Positions 8,794-16,469 of a stretch of 64,000 nucleotides of DNA are shown here, piece by piece. This DNA comes from JASGDC01 sp047606545 (lineage in GTDB: Bacteria; Actinomycetota; Actinomycetes; Actinomycetales; Micrococcaceae), in NCBI GenBank assembly GCA_047606545.1, contig JASGEI010000002.1, positions 1 through 64,000 on the forward strand. The letters are read 5' to 3'. The notes under the pieces are model-generated. The model had not been told where the DNA came from, did not search any database, and worked only from the letters and a program-made list of their open reading frames with translations. Position 1 is the stretch's first letter; the number at the start of each line of letters is the position of its first letter. Position numbers and translations under genes: made by a program.

Positions 8794-10773
8794 TTAGTCT
8801 AATTTTTCAGGGTGGATTTTCCGATATTTAGATATTGAAATACGTTCATCTTCAATAATTATTTGATCGCGATAAATACTGTAGTTACTGATATAAAAAT
8901 TGGTTAAGTGTTGCAGTAATGCACGGTTGCTAATTAGAATCTTTTTATAGAATGGGATATTAGGCGAATTAAGAATCGGTTCAATTGGTTGTCTTAACAT
9001 CACTGCTTTTTTATCTCCAACATAGTTACTTTGTGAAATAGTGTAATTAGCTCTTTGCTCGGCAATAATTCCAGCTTTTTGGCTTTCTTCAATTATGAAA
9101 TCCAGATACTCGTTGATGTGCACGGGCTCTTTGTAACCTAGGATAAATTGCACACAGATTACTTTTGAACTTATCGCGTGAATTCTATAGTTTTGCCCAT
9201 AAGGATTGCTAGTAGTTTTAATATCGACAAACCAGTAAACATCAGCCTTTTTAGGATTATTGTCCAAGATTGACTTCGCGACAGAACGTCTAATTTTATC
9301 TTTTTTGATTTTGGTGAAGTAAATCAAATTATCAGTGTATTTAGGAATATCATCACTAACAAGCAACATGTCTAAATGTGCTAAGAATACTGGTAATGGT
9401 AAACGTCTGCTTTCGTTTGCAAGTTTCCAGAATTCTTTATTACCAAAATGCCACGACACCATAATTCCACTGATGATTAACGATAATAGGATTGCAATGT
9501 AACCACCATGAGCAAACTTAACCATATTAGCTATGAAGAATGCGAATTCTATAGTTCCAAAGAATACTAAAAATAACAGTGCGATAACTCTATTAGTTTT
9601 AGCGCTCACAAAGAAATAGAGCAGTGTAGTGGTCATAAACATGGCGATAGTAATAGCAAGTCCATACGCTGCACTCATATTTTGTGAGGTACGGAAGAAC
9701 CAGACTAAGCCAATAGAAACAAATGCTAATAGCCAGTTAATGACTGGAATATAAACTTGACGATGAGTGGTACCTGGATACTTTATTGGTAATCTTGGTA
9801 GTAATTTAAGCGCAATTGCTTCGTTAATTAGTGTAAATGATCCAGTAATTAAGGCTTGAGAGGCGATGATAGCAGCGATAGTTGCAATTAAGATGCTAAA
9901 CAATTTTAAGGAATGTGGAACCATTTCATAAAATGGATTAACTACTACATTCTTTTGCCCTAATTGACTAATTGTACAAGCGCCTTGCCCCAGATAACTT
10001 AGTGCAAGAGTTAAAAATACTAAAGGCCAAGAACGGTAGATGCTAGTCCTACCAACATGACCCATATCAGCGTATAAGGCTTCAGCACCTGTGGTTGCTA
10101 AGAATATTGAGCCTAGTAGTAAAATTCCAATTTTATTAGCTGGGCTAAACAAAAAGGTAATTCCAGGTATTGGATTTAATGCCTCCATAATTATTGGTGC
10201 ATGGAGTATATTAAATAGACCCACTAGTCCAATGAAAAGAAACCACAATAACATTAAGGGGCCGAAGAGTTTACCTATGGTGGGAGTGCCAAACTTCTGC
10301 ATAGCAAATATCGTAAACAAGATAAGTGAAACAATTATTATTACTACATCAGTCTCATTTGAGAAAGTGAAGAATCCGAAGTTATACCCCTTTATTCCTT
10401 CAACAGCTGAAGTTACGGTAATTGCTGGGGTAATTGTGCCATCTGCCAAGATTGAGTCACCGCCAATTAAAGCAGGTATTAATAGAATTTTACGATTTTT
10501 CTTCACTCGTGCATAGAGGGAAAAAATCCCGCCTTCACCATGGTTATCCACTCTGGTGGCAATTAGTACGTATTTAAGTGTAGTGATAAGAAGTAGCGTC
10601 CAAATTACTAATGAGGTAGAACCAATTAAGTAATTAGTATTTATGTTAGGAAGCCCACCGCCATCAGCGACAATTATCGACATTGTATAAAGTGGTGAAG
10701 TGCCAATATCTCCGTAGATTACTCCTAGCGCGATCAATGAACCTAGTTGGTAGGCTCTTTTCCGGTCTTTCAT
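8794..10773 (-). CDS. kup: KUP-family potassium uptake permease
   Basis: Imports K+ with H+ across the cytoplasmic membrane. The family signature GDIGTSPLYT is at residues 21-30 and DNHGEGGIFSLYA follows near 76-88. About 12 hydrophobic segments precede a soluble C-terminal domain of ~200 residues. The 659-residue length is normal for Kup. The ATG at 10773 is preceded by GGTGAGG about seven bases upstream. The ~180-base divergent region towards the next gene is long enough for a leader, but I could not match it to a known riboswitch. Confidence 0.94.
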   Translation of the reverse strand: MKDRKRAYQLGSLIALGVIYGDIGTSPLYTMSIIVADGGGLPNINTNYLIGSTSLVIWTLLLITTLKYVLIATRVDNHGEGGIFSLYARVKKNRKILLIPALIGGDSILADGTITPAITVTSAVEGIKGYNFGFFTFSNETDVVIIIVSLILFTIFAMQKFGTPTIGKLFGPLMLLWFLFIGLVGLFNILHAPIIMEALNPIPGITFLFSPANKIGILLLGSIFLATTGAEALYADMGHVGRTSIYRSWPLVFLTLALSYLGQGACTISQLGQKNVVVNPFYEMVPHSLKLFSILIATIAAIIASQALITGSFTLINEAIALKLLPRLPIKYPGTTHRQVYIPVINWLLAFVSIGLVWFFRTSQNMSAAYGLAITIAMFMTTTLLYFFVSAKTNRVIALLFLVFFGTIEFAFFIANMVKFAHGGYIAILLSLIISGIMVSWHFGNKEFWKLANESRRLPLPVFLAHLDMLLVSDDIPKYTDNLIYFTKIKKDKIRRSVAKSILDNNPKKADVYWFVDIKTTSNPYGQNYRIHAISSKVICVQFILGYKEPVHINEYLDFIIEESQKAGIIAEQRANYTISQSNYVGDKKAVMLRQPIEPILNSPNIPFYKKILISNRALLQHLTNFYISNYSIYRDQIIIEDERISISKYRKIHPEKLD

Positions 10774-10954
10774 GGCTTGTCCTCACCGAGTTATTAGTGC
10801 TGCACTTTGGTAGCCTTACGAGATTGATAATACTCCGGGAAGTCTGAAAGTGCCATAGCTTTTCTTGAGTGTTTCAGGCTTATTCTGCGGTGTTAAACTT
10901 AAGGAATAATTACAATAATGCGTGTATAGCCAAGTAGTTTAAAGGGAGATAATT

Positions 10955-11845
10955 ATGTCAGAGAGCTTTAATATTGCGATTGTAGGGCCAGGTGCAATTG
11001 GAACCACAGTAGCAGCAGCTTTGCATGAAGTTGGTAAAACTCCAAAACTCTACGGTCGCACTCCCAGAAAACAGCTTGAACTGCATGTGCAAGATGAAGC
11101 TATCATCGTTCCTGGCCCAGTGCAGACTAATCCAAAACAAGTTAAAGAAAAAGCAGATTTAGTTTTCTTTGCAGTAAAAACTACACAAATTGAAGGGGCA
11201 GTGCCTTGGTTAAAAGCATTGTGTGGCCCTAATACTATCGTTTGTGTGTTGCAAAATGGGGTAGAACAAGTTGCTATGGTTTCACCTCATGTTCCAGAAT
11301 CTAAGGTAATTCCTGCTGTGGTTTGGTTTCCAGTGCAATCGCAACCCGATGGTTCTGCTTGGTTGCGTGGTAAGCCAAACTTTATCTTGCCTGATGGAAA
11401 ACCAGCTCGAATTGTCACAGAGGTATTAAAAGATACTCGTTGTGCTGTTGAATTATCTGATGATTTCAAAACTGAGGCTTGGCGCAAATTATTACTTAAT
11501 GCAGTTGATGGTTTGATGGCTCTCACTGGCCGTAGATCAGGGATGTATAACCGTCCTGATATTGAAAAGTTAGTGCATGACTATCTTAAAGAATGTCTTT
11601 CAGTTGCTTATGCTGATGGTGCAACTTTAACCGATGCAGTAATTCAAGAACTTATCGATAAATTCCAAGGCTATCCAGAAGATATGGGTAGTTCTATTCT
11701 CACTGACTATGAAGCTAAACGTCCAATGGAGTGGGACATTAGAAACGGTGTGATAAAACGCTTAGGACAAAAGTACGATATTCTTACGCCAATAAGTGAT
11801 ATCGTCGTGCCTTTACTTGCTGCTGCCAGTGATGGTCCTGGGTAA
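10955..11845 (+). CDS. 2-dehydropantoate 2-reductase-like protein (PanE/ApbA family)
   Basis: NADPH-dependent ketopantoate reductase family. The Rossmann motif GPGAIG is at residues 11-16 and AVKTTQ near 69 carries the conserved Lys. The C-terminal domain has WRKLLLNA (~173-180) with the catalytic-region Lys and Asn, and SILTDYEAKRPMEWD, which matches the conserved S-M-xxD-xxxGRxxE region. A strong ribosome binding site (AAAGGGAGA) precedes the ATG. The protein could make pantoate for coenzyme A, or it could be an oxidoreductase of other specificity. No other pan genes are nearby. It is convergent with nhaA, 11 bases apart. Confidence 0.82.
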   Translation: MSESFNIAIVGPGAIGTTVAAALHEVGKTPKLYGRTPRKQLELHVQDEAIIVPGPVQTNPKQVKEKADLVFFAVKTTQIEGAVPWLKALCGPNTIVCVLQNGVEQVAMVSPHVPESKVIPAVVWFPVQSQPDGSAWLRGKPNFILPDGKPARIVTEVLKDTRCAVELSDDFKTEAWRKLLLNAVDGLMALTGRRSGMYNRPDIEKLVHDYLKECLSVAYADGATLTDAVIQELIDKFQGYPEDMGSSILTDYEAKRPMEWDIRNGVIKRLGQKYDILTPISDIVVPLLAAASDGPG

Positions 11846-11856
11846 GTTACTAAGGT

Positions 11857-13128
11857 TCATTTGGTTTTGCTATTCCTGAGCCCAAGAATTATGCTACCAA
11901 TCAACGCAGCAATTGTGGATCCTGTAAGGACCCCGATTTTCACGTAAGTTTCAGTGGGGTTATCTGTACCGTAAGCCAGTTCCCCGACTAGTAGAGATAC
12001 GGTAAAGCCAATTCCAGCCACGAAAGACATTCCTACTAAATCAGGCCACTTTAATGCGGCATCTAGGGTAAATTGTTTGCTTTTGCTCATTAGGAAGGTA
12101 GTGCTGAGGATACCAATTGGTTTGCCTAATACTAATCCTGCAATAATACCTATGGTTATTGGTGAATTGAAAGCAGTTTGTAAACCAGTCCAGCCTCCAA
12201 TTTCTACTCCTGCGGCAAAGAACGCAAATACGGGAACTGCAAAAAGAACAGAAATTTGACCCAATTGATCTGCAAAATGCGCAGCTAACCCGTCATATAT
12301 TGGGAGACCTTTTTCGTCAGTAGTTACTAGGACCTTTGCTTTTTCAGTTGGTTTCACAGGTACTGTAAAGCTAAGAAGTGCTCCAGCAATTGTGGCATGA
12401 ATGCCAGAGGCATGGATTAGTGCCCAAGTTATTACTGCTAATGGAACTAACAGCCACCATGTGCAAACACCACGTTGTACCAAGAATCCAAAAGTGCCTA
12501 ATGGTATTAGTGTGATGAGTAGCCATAAGAAATGAATAGTGCTGGTATAAAAAATTGCGATGATTATTATGGCTATTAAGTCATCGACAATCGCTAATGT
12601 TAATAGGAAAGTGCGCAGTTCTGGAGATAGAAACTTGCCAACAATAGCAAGTAGAGCTACAGCAAAAGCAATGTCAGTAGCTGATGGGATAGCCCAACCA
12701 CATAAATCATATGTTCCTGAGTTGAGATTTATTAAGGTAAATATTAATGCAGGTACTATTACACCACCAGCTGCTGCAGCAATTGGAATAGCAGCTTTGC
12801 GGGGATTTTTAAGCCTACCTAAAATAAATTCTTCTTTTAGTTCTAAACCTACGACAAAGAAAAATATTGCTAGAAGCCCATCTGTTGCCCAGTTCGAAAT
12901 GGTTAAGTCTAGATGTAAAGCTGCTGGGCCAATTTTAAAGTTACTGACCTTTTGATACCAAAATGCAGCATTTGAATTAGCGCAAATTAATGCTGATATA
13001 GCTGCAATTAGTAATAGTGCACCACCAAAAGCATCCGCTTTGAGAGTTTTGTGTATGCCCGACCATATTTCATGCGCAGTAGAACGCATAGTTATTATGG
13101 CTTTTTGGGGCATTAGTGAACTTTCCAT
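11857..13128 (-). CDS. nhaA: Na+/H+ antiporter NhaA
   Basis: Exports Na+ in exchange for H+ at the cytoplasmic membrane. At 423 residues with 11-12 hydrophobic segments it is the usual size. The key acidic residues are visible: PSATDIAFAVALLA (~148-161) and the paired Asp in LAIVDDLIAIIIIAIFY (~178-194), which correspond to the ion-binding aspartates of NhaA. GLELKEEF near 95-102 is also conserved. It forms a divergent pair with the small SDR gene. Confidence 0.95.
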   Translation of the reverse strand: MESSLMPQKAIITMRSTAHEIWSGIHKTLKADAFGGALLLIAAISALICANSNAAFWYQKVSNFKIGPAALHLDLTISNWATDGLLAIFFFVVGLELKEEFILGRLKNPRKAAIPIAAAAGGVIVPALIFTLINLNSGTYDLCGWAIPSATDIAFAVALLAIVGKFLSPELRTFLLTLAIVDDLIAIIIIAIFYTSTIHFLWLLITLIPLGTFGFLVQRGVCTWWLLVPLAVITWALIHASGIHATIAGALLSFTVPVKPTEKAKVLVTTDEKGLPIYDGLAAHFADQLGQISVLFAVPVFAFFAAGVEIGGWTGLQTAFNSPITIGIIAGLVLGKPIGILSTTFLMSKSKQFTLDAALKWPDLVGMSFVAGIGFTVSLLVGELAYGTDNPTETYVKIGVLTGSTIAALIGSIILGLRNSKTK

Positions 13129-13247
13129 AAATGGTAGTGATTATCGTTTGGAACAATATATTATACTTGCAGTTAATTGGTAGTTAAAGTTTTCTATAGT
13201 AAATCTACAAAACGGCGCATTGTTTTATTGGTTATAGTTGGCAAGTT

Positions 13248-13253
13248 TATAAT
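13248..13253 (+). promoter_or_regulatory. -10 box of the small SDR gene (leaderless)
   Basis: A perfect TATAAT ends six bases before the ATG at 13260, predicting a leaderless transcript. No clear -35 TTGACA is seen. Confidence 0.6.
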
Positions 13254-13259
13254 AGGTAA

Positions 13260-13883
13260 ATGAATAAAAAACAAAATATTTTAGTTATTGGCGCTTCTGG
13301 AGCTTTGGGAAGTGCAATTGTAAAAGCATTAAATGCTCGTGAACATGAAGTAATTGAGGCTTCACATAGCAAATCTAAGTACTCAGTGGATACGAGTGAT
13401 AGTAATAGTATTACTAAGCTATTTGAAGAAGTCACTAAAAAATATGAACGATTAGATGCAGTTATAATTGCCGCTGGGAGTGCTCCTTTTGGAGATTTTC
13501 AAAACTCTAGTTATGACGATATGTATGCTGCAATTAATGGCAAAGGCATATCTCAGTTAGATGTAGTGCGCATTGGTCAGAAGTATGTAGCAGAAACTGG
13601 GTCATTTACTTTGATTACTGGAATCTTAACTGACGTTCCATTGCAAAATAGTTCGTTTGCTGCAGCAGCAAACGGTATGGTTAAAGCTTTTGTTAATACT
13701 GCAGCGGCTAATATCTCGCAGCGTATTAACGTAGTTAGTCCGAATGTTTTGACTGAGTCAATGGATAAGTATGCGGATACTTTTACTGGCTTCATTCCAG
13801 TCAATGCAGCTGAAGCAGCCCAATATTATGTGCGTTCAGTAGAAGGTATTGAAACTGGAAAGTGCTTTAACGTTGGCTATTAA
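13260..13883 (+). CDS. Short SDR-like protein lacking the catalytic Tyr
   Basis: This is a 207-residue Rossmann protein beginning NILVIGASGALGSAIVKAL. It resembles a small SDR group that I recall as PRK07578-like, through GSFTLITGIL, RINVVSPNVLTES and a C-terminal YVRSVEG. The classical Tyr-x-x-x-Lys is missing: the Lys in GMVKAF is kept but Asn stands at the Tyr position, and the active-site Ser region reads LITG. It may bind NAD(P) without acting as an ordinary dehydrogenase. Its stop lies beyond the possible starts of the TDT exporter gene, so the genes overlap. Confidence 0.78.
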   Translation: MNKKQNILVIGASGALGSAIVKALNAREHEVIEASHSKSKYSVDTSDSNSITKLFEEVTKKYERLDAVIIAAGSAPFGDFQNSSYDDMYAAINGKGISQLDVVRIGQKYVAETGSFTLITGILTDVPLQNSSFAAAANGMVKAFVNTAAANISQRINVVSPNVLTESMDKYADTFTGFIPVNAAEAAQYYVRSVEGIETGKCFNVGY

Positions 13884-14982
13884 CCTAAAAGGTGAATTTA
13901 AGAATTTCCAATCAGGTTTGGAGTATTTTGCGCCCAACTGGTTTGTTACGGCTTTAGGCACTGGTGGTTTAGCATTAGCAATTTATGAGCTGCCGTTTAA
14001 ATTTGCAGCAAAAATTCCATTAGCTACTATTATTTGGCTTATTGCTTTAATAATCTTAATGCTAGTTTCTAGCGCCATGTTATATCATCGATTTACCATG
14101 CCGGAGCGTATTAAAAGTTATATTAAAGACCCAATAGTTGGATTTTTCTATGGCGCAATGCCGATGGCAATTATCATTGTCGGCGGTGGTTTTTTGCTTT
14201 ATGCTAGGCCTTTTTTAGGTGAGAGGATAGCCTTCTGGATCTGTTTTACCATGTGGGTATTTGGCACTATCCAGGCGTCCTATATTGCACTACGCCTTGT
14301 TTATATTTCCTTTATGGAGCATGAATTCCGAATTAACTCCGTGGTAGGAGGTTGGATGATGCCGCTGGTGCCTTCGTTGTTAGCAGCCAGTATTGGGTCT
14401 TTGATTATTCCTTATACTAGTCCGACTTTAGGGCGTAATATGCTGCTAGTTTGCTATGGCTATTTAGGTTTCGGTATTATCTCTAGTTTTATTGTACTAG
14501 TGCAAATTTGGCAACGGTTAGCTCAGTATAAAATTGATTCCCCGGTATTTATGCCAACTTTTTGGATTGTCCTTGGACCATTAGGGCAGACAATTACTTC
14601 TTTTAATTCGTTGGCTAAAGATGGCGAGCGTTTTTTACCTAGCCAGTATGCAATTTTTGCAAATGGTTTGTCATTCTTTGGTGGAGTATTAATCTGGGGG
14701 TTTGCAACTTTTTGGTTATTATTAGTTTTGGCAATGACGCTTAAAACTGCTATTAAAGGAATGCCTTTTGCCTTAACCTGGTGGAGTTTTACTTTCCCAT
14801 TAGCAGTGTATAGTACGGGATCATCAGCCATTGCCCAACGAGTAGATGCTTTTGTATTTAGCGTTGCAGCTGCAATTGCAGCTATCTTACTAGCAGTAAT
14901 ATGGATGTATTTGATGTATCGCACAATAAAAGGTGTGCTTGATAAGTCATTACTTGAAGTTCCAGCTAGTGCAATTGTGTAG
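13873..14982 (+). CDS. TDT-family exporter (TehA/SLAC1-like)
   Basis: This is a membrane transporter of the tellurite-resistance/dicarboxylate (TDT) family, whose members export C4-dicarboxylates, sulfite or anions. The N-terminal FAPNWFVTALGTGGLALAIY is the family signature, followed by about ten hydrophobic segments. The longest frame starts at a TTG at 13849. A TTG at 13873 with GGAAAG ten bases ahead is better placed and also inside the end of the SDR gene, implying coupling. The substrate is not evident. No terminator is obvious before the next gene. Confidence 0.82.
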   Translation: MAINLKGEFKNFQSGLEYFAPNWFVTALGTGGLALAIYELPFKFAAKIPLATIIWLIALIILMLVSSAMLYHRFTMPERIKSYIKDPIVGFFYGAMPMAIIIVGGGFLLYARPFLGERIAFWICFTMWVFGTIQASYIALRLVYISFMEHEFRINSVVGGWMMPLVPSLLAASIGSLIIPYTSPTLGRNMLLVCYGYLGFGIISSFIVLVQIWQRLAQYKIDSPVFMPTFWIVLGPLGQTITSFNSLAKDGERFLPSQYAIFANGLSFFGGVLIWGFATFWLLLVLAMTLKTAIKGMPFALTWWSFTFPLAVYSTGSSAIAQRVDAFVFSVAAAIAAILLAVIWMYLMYRTIKGVLDKSLLEVPASAIV

Positions 14983-15082
14983 GCATAATTAAGCTAAAAA
15001 TTCCGTGTCTTTTAACTTAGCTCCAAGGTAAATGTTTTATGTTTGAGATAGAGGACTAAAGAAACTATTTTTAGGAATTCCA

Positions 15083-16048
15083 GTGGCTAAAGAACGTGAT
15101 ATTTTTAATGTAGACCCAGATTATGATCCATCTGAGTCACCAATTCTGGGTAATCCAGATGCTTGGACCAAAAGCTCTGGTAGTTCGAAAACTAAACCAA
15201 AAAGTGAGCAGACTACTAGTATTATTAATAAGTTTGGTAGTGGTACCAAGAAAACTGCTAAGTTACCTAAATTAAATAAAACAGTAAAGCTTGATGATGA
15301 GCCTACTACTCAGGTTAATGAAACAGTTGAATTGCCTGGTTATGGGGAAGAAGAGGAAGAGCCAAAGAAGCCGAAACTTTGGGCTAGATTACTACGTTTC
15401 TTGATTATGCTAAGTACACCGTTGGCTTTGTTGATGGTAGCAGTTCGCTTACTATCAACTTCATGGTTTTTAGTTTATGAATATGCTCGGCCTAATTTCC
15501 CAGCAGATAAATATGGTTTTACAGCTACAGATCGTGTGCATTATGGCTCTTATGTAGTCAACTATCTTAACAATGCTGATGGGCCACGTTACTTATCAGA
15601 TATTGTGATGTCTAATGGGACTACCAAGACTTTCACTGCGAATGAAGTCTCACATATGGTTGATGTAAAAGCATTATTAAGTGGTTTCAGTATCGGGGCA
15701 ATTGCTTTCTTCGTTATCGCAAGTATTCTTGGCTTACTTTTATTCCGTGGACACAATAAAGGTGGAATGCGTAAAGGATTATTTAATGGTTCTATCTTCA
15801 CTATAGTCTTAATGGCATTAGTTGCATTTTTGGCTCGTTCAAATTGGACTGGTTTCTTCGATGGTTTTCACAGTGTGTTATTTCCAAAAGGTAACTGGCA
15901 ATTTGCAGAAAGTACTACTTTAATCCGATTGTTTCCATCACAATTTTGGGTTGATGCTGGAGCTGCTGTTATTGCGTTAACAATATTCTTTGCAGTTGTT
16001 TTGATGATATTAGCTCGCCCAAGACGTAAAAAGAAAATGGAAAATTAA
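15083..16048 (+). CDS. TIGR01906/DUF1461-type integral membrane protein
   Basis: This is a 321-residue protein with a polar N-terminal ~105 residues (Lys/Thr/Glu-rich, cytoplasmic) and then four or five hydrophobic segments. After the first helix come the family-like features ATDRVHYGSYVVNYL and ARSNWTGFFDGFHSVLF. FPKGNWQFAESTTLIRLFP is typical of TIGR01906. Function is unknown. In actinobacteria this family often sits near metG, which agrees with the context here. The start is GTG at 15083. A strong terminator follows. Confidence 0.75.
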   Translation: MAKERDIFNVDPDYDPSESPILGNPDAWTKSSGSSKTKPKSEQTTSIINKFGSGTKKTAKLPKLNKTVKLDDEPTTQVNETVELPGYGEEEEEPKKPKLWARLLRFLIMLSTPLALLMVAVRLLSTSWFLVYEYARPNFPADKYGFTATDRVHYGSYVVNYLNNADGPRYLSDIVMSNGTTKTFTANEVSHMVDVKALLSGFSIGAIAFFVIASILGLLLFRGHNKGGMRKGLFNGSIFTIVLMALVAFLARSNWTGFFDGFHSVLFPKGNWQFAESTTLIRLFPSQFWVDAGAAVIALTIFFAVVLMILARPRRKKKMEN

Positions 16049-16066
16049 TTATCAGCTAGAGTTTTA

Positions 16067-16104
16067 AATGGCAATTACTTCATAGTAAGTAATTGCCATT
16101 TTTT
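16067..16104 (+). terminator. Rho-independent terminator after the DUF1461 gene
   Basis: A perfect 14-base stem (16067-16080 with 16087-16100) and six-base loop are followed by a T-rich tail (TTTT). Confidence 0.85.
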
Positions 16105-16254
16105 GGCTTTACGTGGCTAGATACCAACTCTATGTGAATTTCCTAAATTGTAGCGATACAATTTGTCAATTTGTATTCTGCATGTTATAAGCTTAAAATT
16201 ATTCATGGAATAATGAAGCTAAAATTTTATTCCTAATTGTTTGTTGTTGTGTTG

Positions 16255-16410
16255 GCATACCTTTTACCGGTGTTGTGATAGTGTGCAGAATTAAGCTTCC
16301 ATCTTTTAGTAGATGGAATTTATGTGGTGTTATACACTACCTAAACAAACAAATACAATACACACAAAAATAGCGGGCTAGACTTTACGAGTTCTAGCTC
16401 GCTATTTCTT
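16255..16410 (+). ncRNA. Candidate small structured RNA
   Basis: The 365-base gap between the DUF1461 terminator and the DUF4012 gene has no credible ORF, yet it ends in its own intrinsic terminator. Ahead of that lie two more hairpins: TTCCATC pairing with GATGGAA (~16298-16319), and GTGT pairing with ACAC just after. A possible promoter (TTGGCA, 18 bases, TGATAG) lies near 16250-16280. This is the layout of an independent small RNA of ~130 nt. No known family was recognised. Confidence 0.35.
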
Positions 16411-16411
16411 T
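16368..16411 (+). terminator. Intrinsic terminator with no gene ahead of it
   Basis: A 15-base stem (16368-16382 with 16393-16407, one G-T wobble) and ten-base loop are followed by a T-rich stretch. The nearest upstream gene already has its own terminator 260 bases earlier. Confidence 0.7.
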
Positions 16412-16456
16412 GCCTTTTCTTATGTTTCATAGTATCTTTTGCTAGTTAAATTTATG

Positions 16457-16462
16457 TAGAAT
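16457..16462 (+). promoter_or_regulatory. -10 box of the DUF4012 gene (leaderless)
   Basis: TAGAAT ends seven bases before the ATG at 16470. Confidence 0.5.
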
Positions 16463-16469
16463 AGCAAAT

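Noticed and set aside
10774..10954. c-di-AMP (ydaO-type) riboswitch before kup
   Set aside because: The 180-base region is long enough, but I could not match the conserved core elements.
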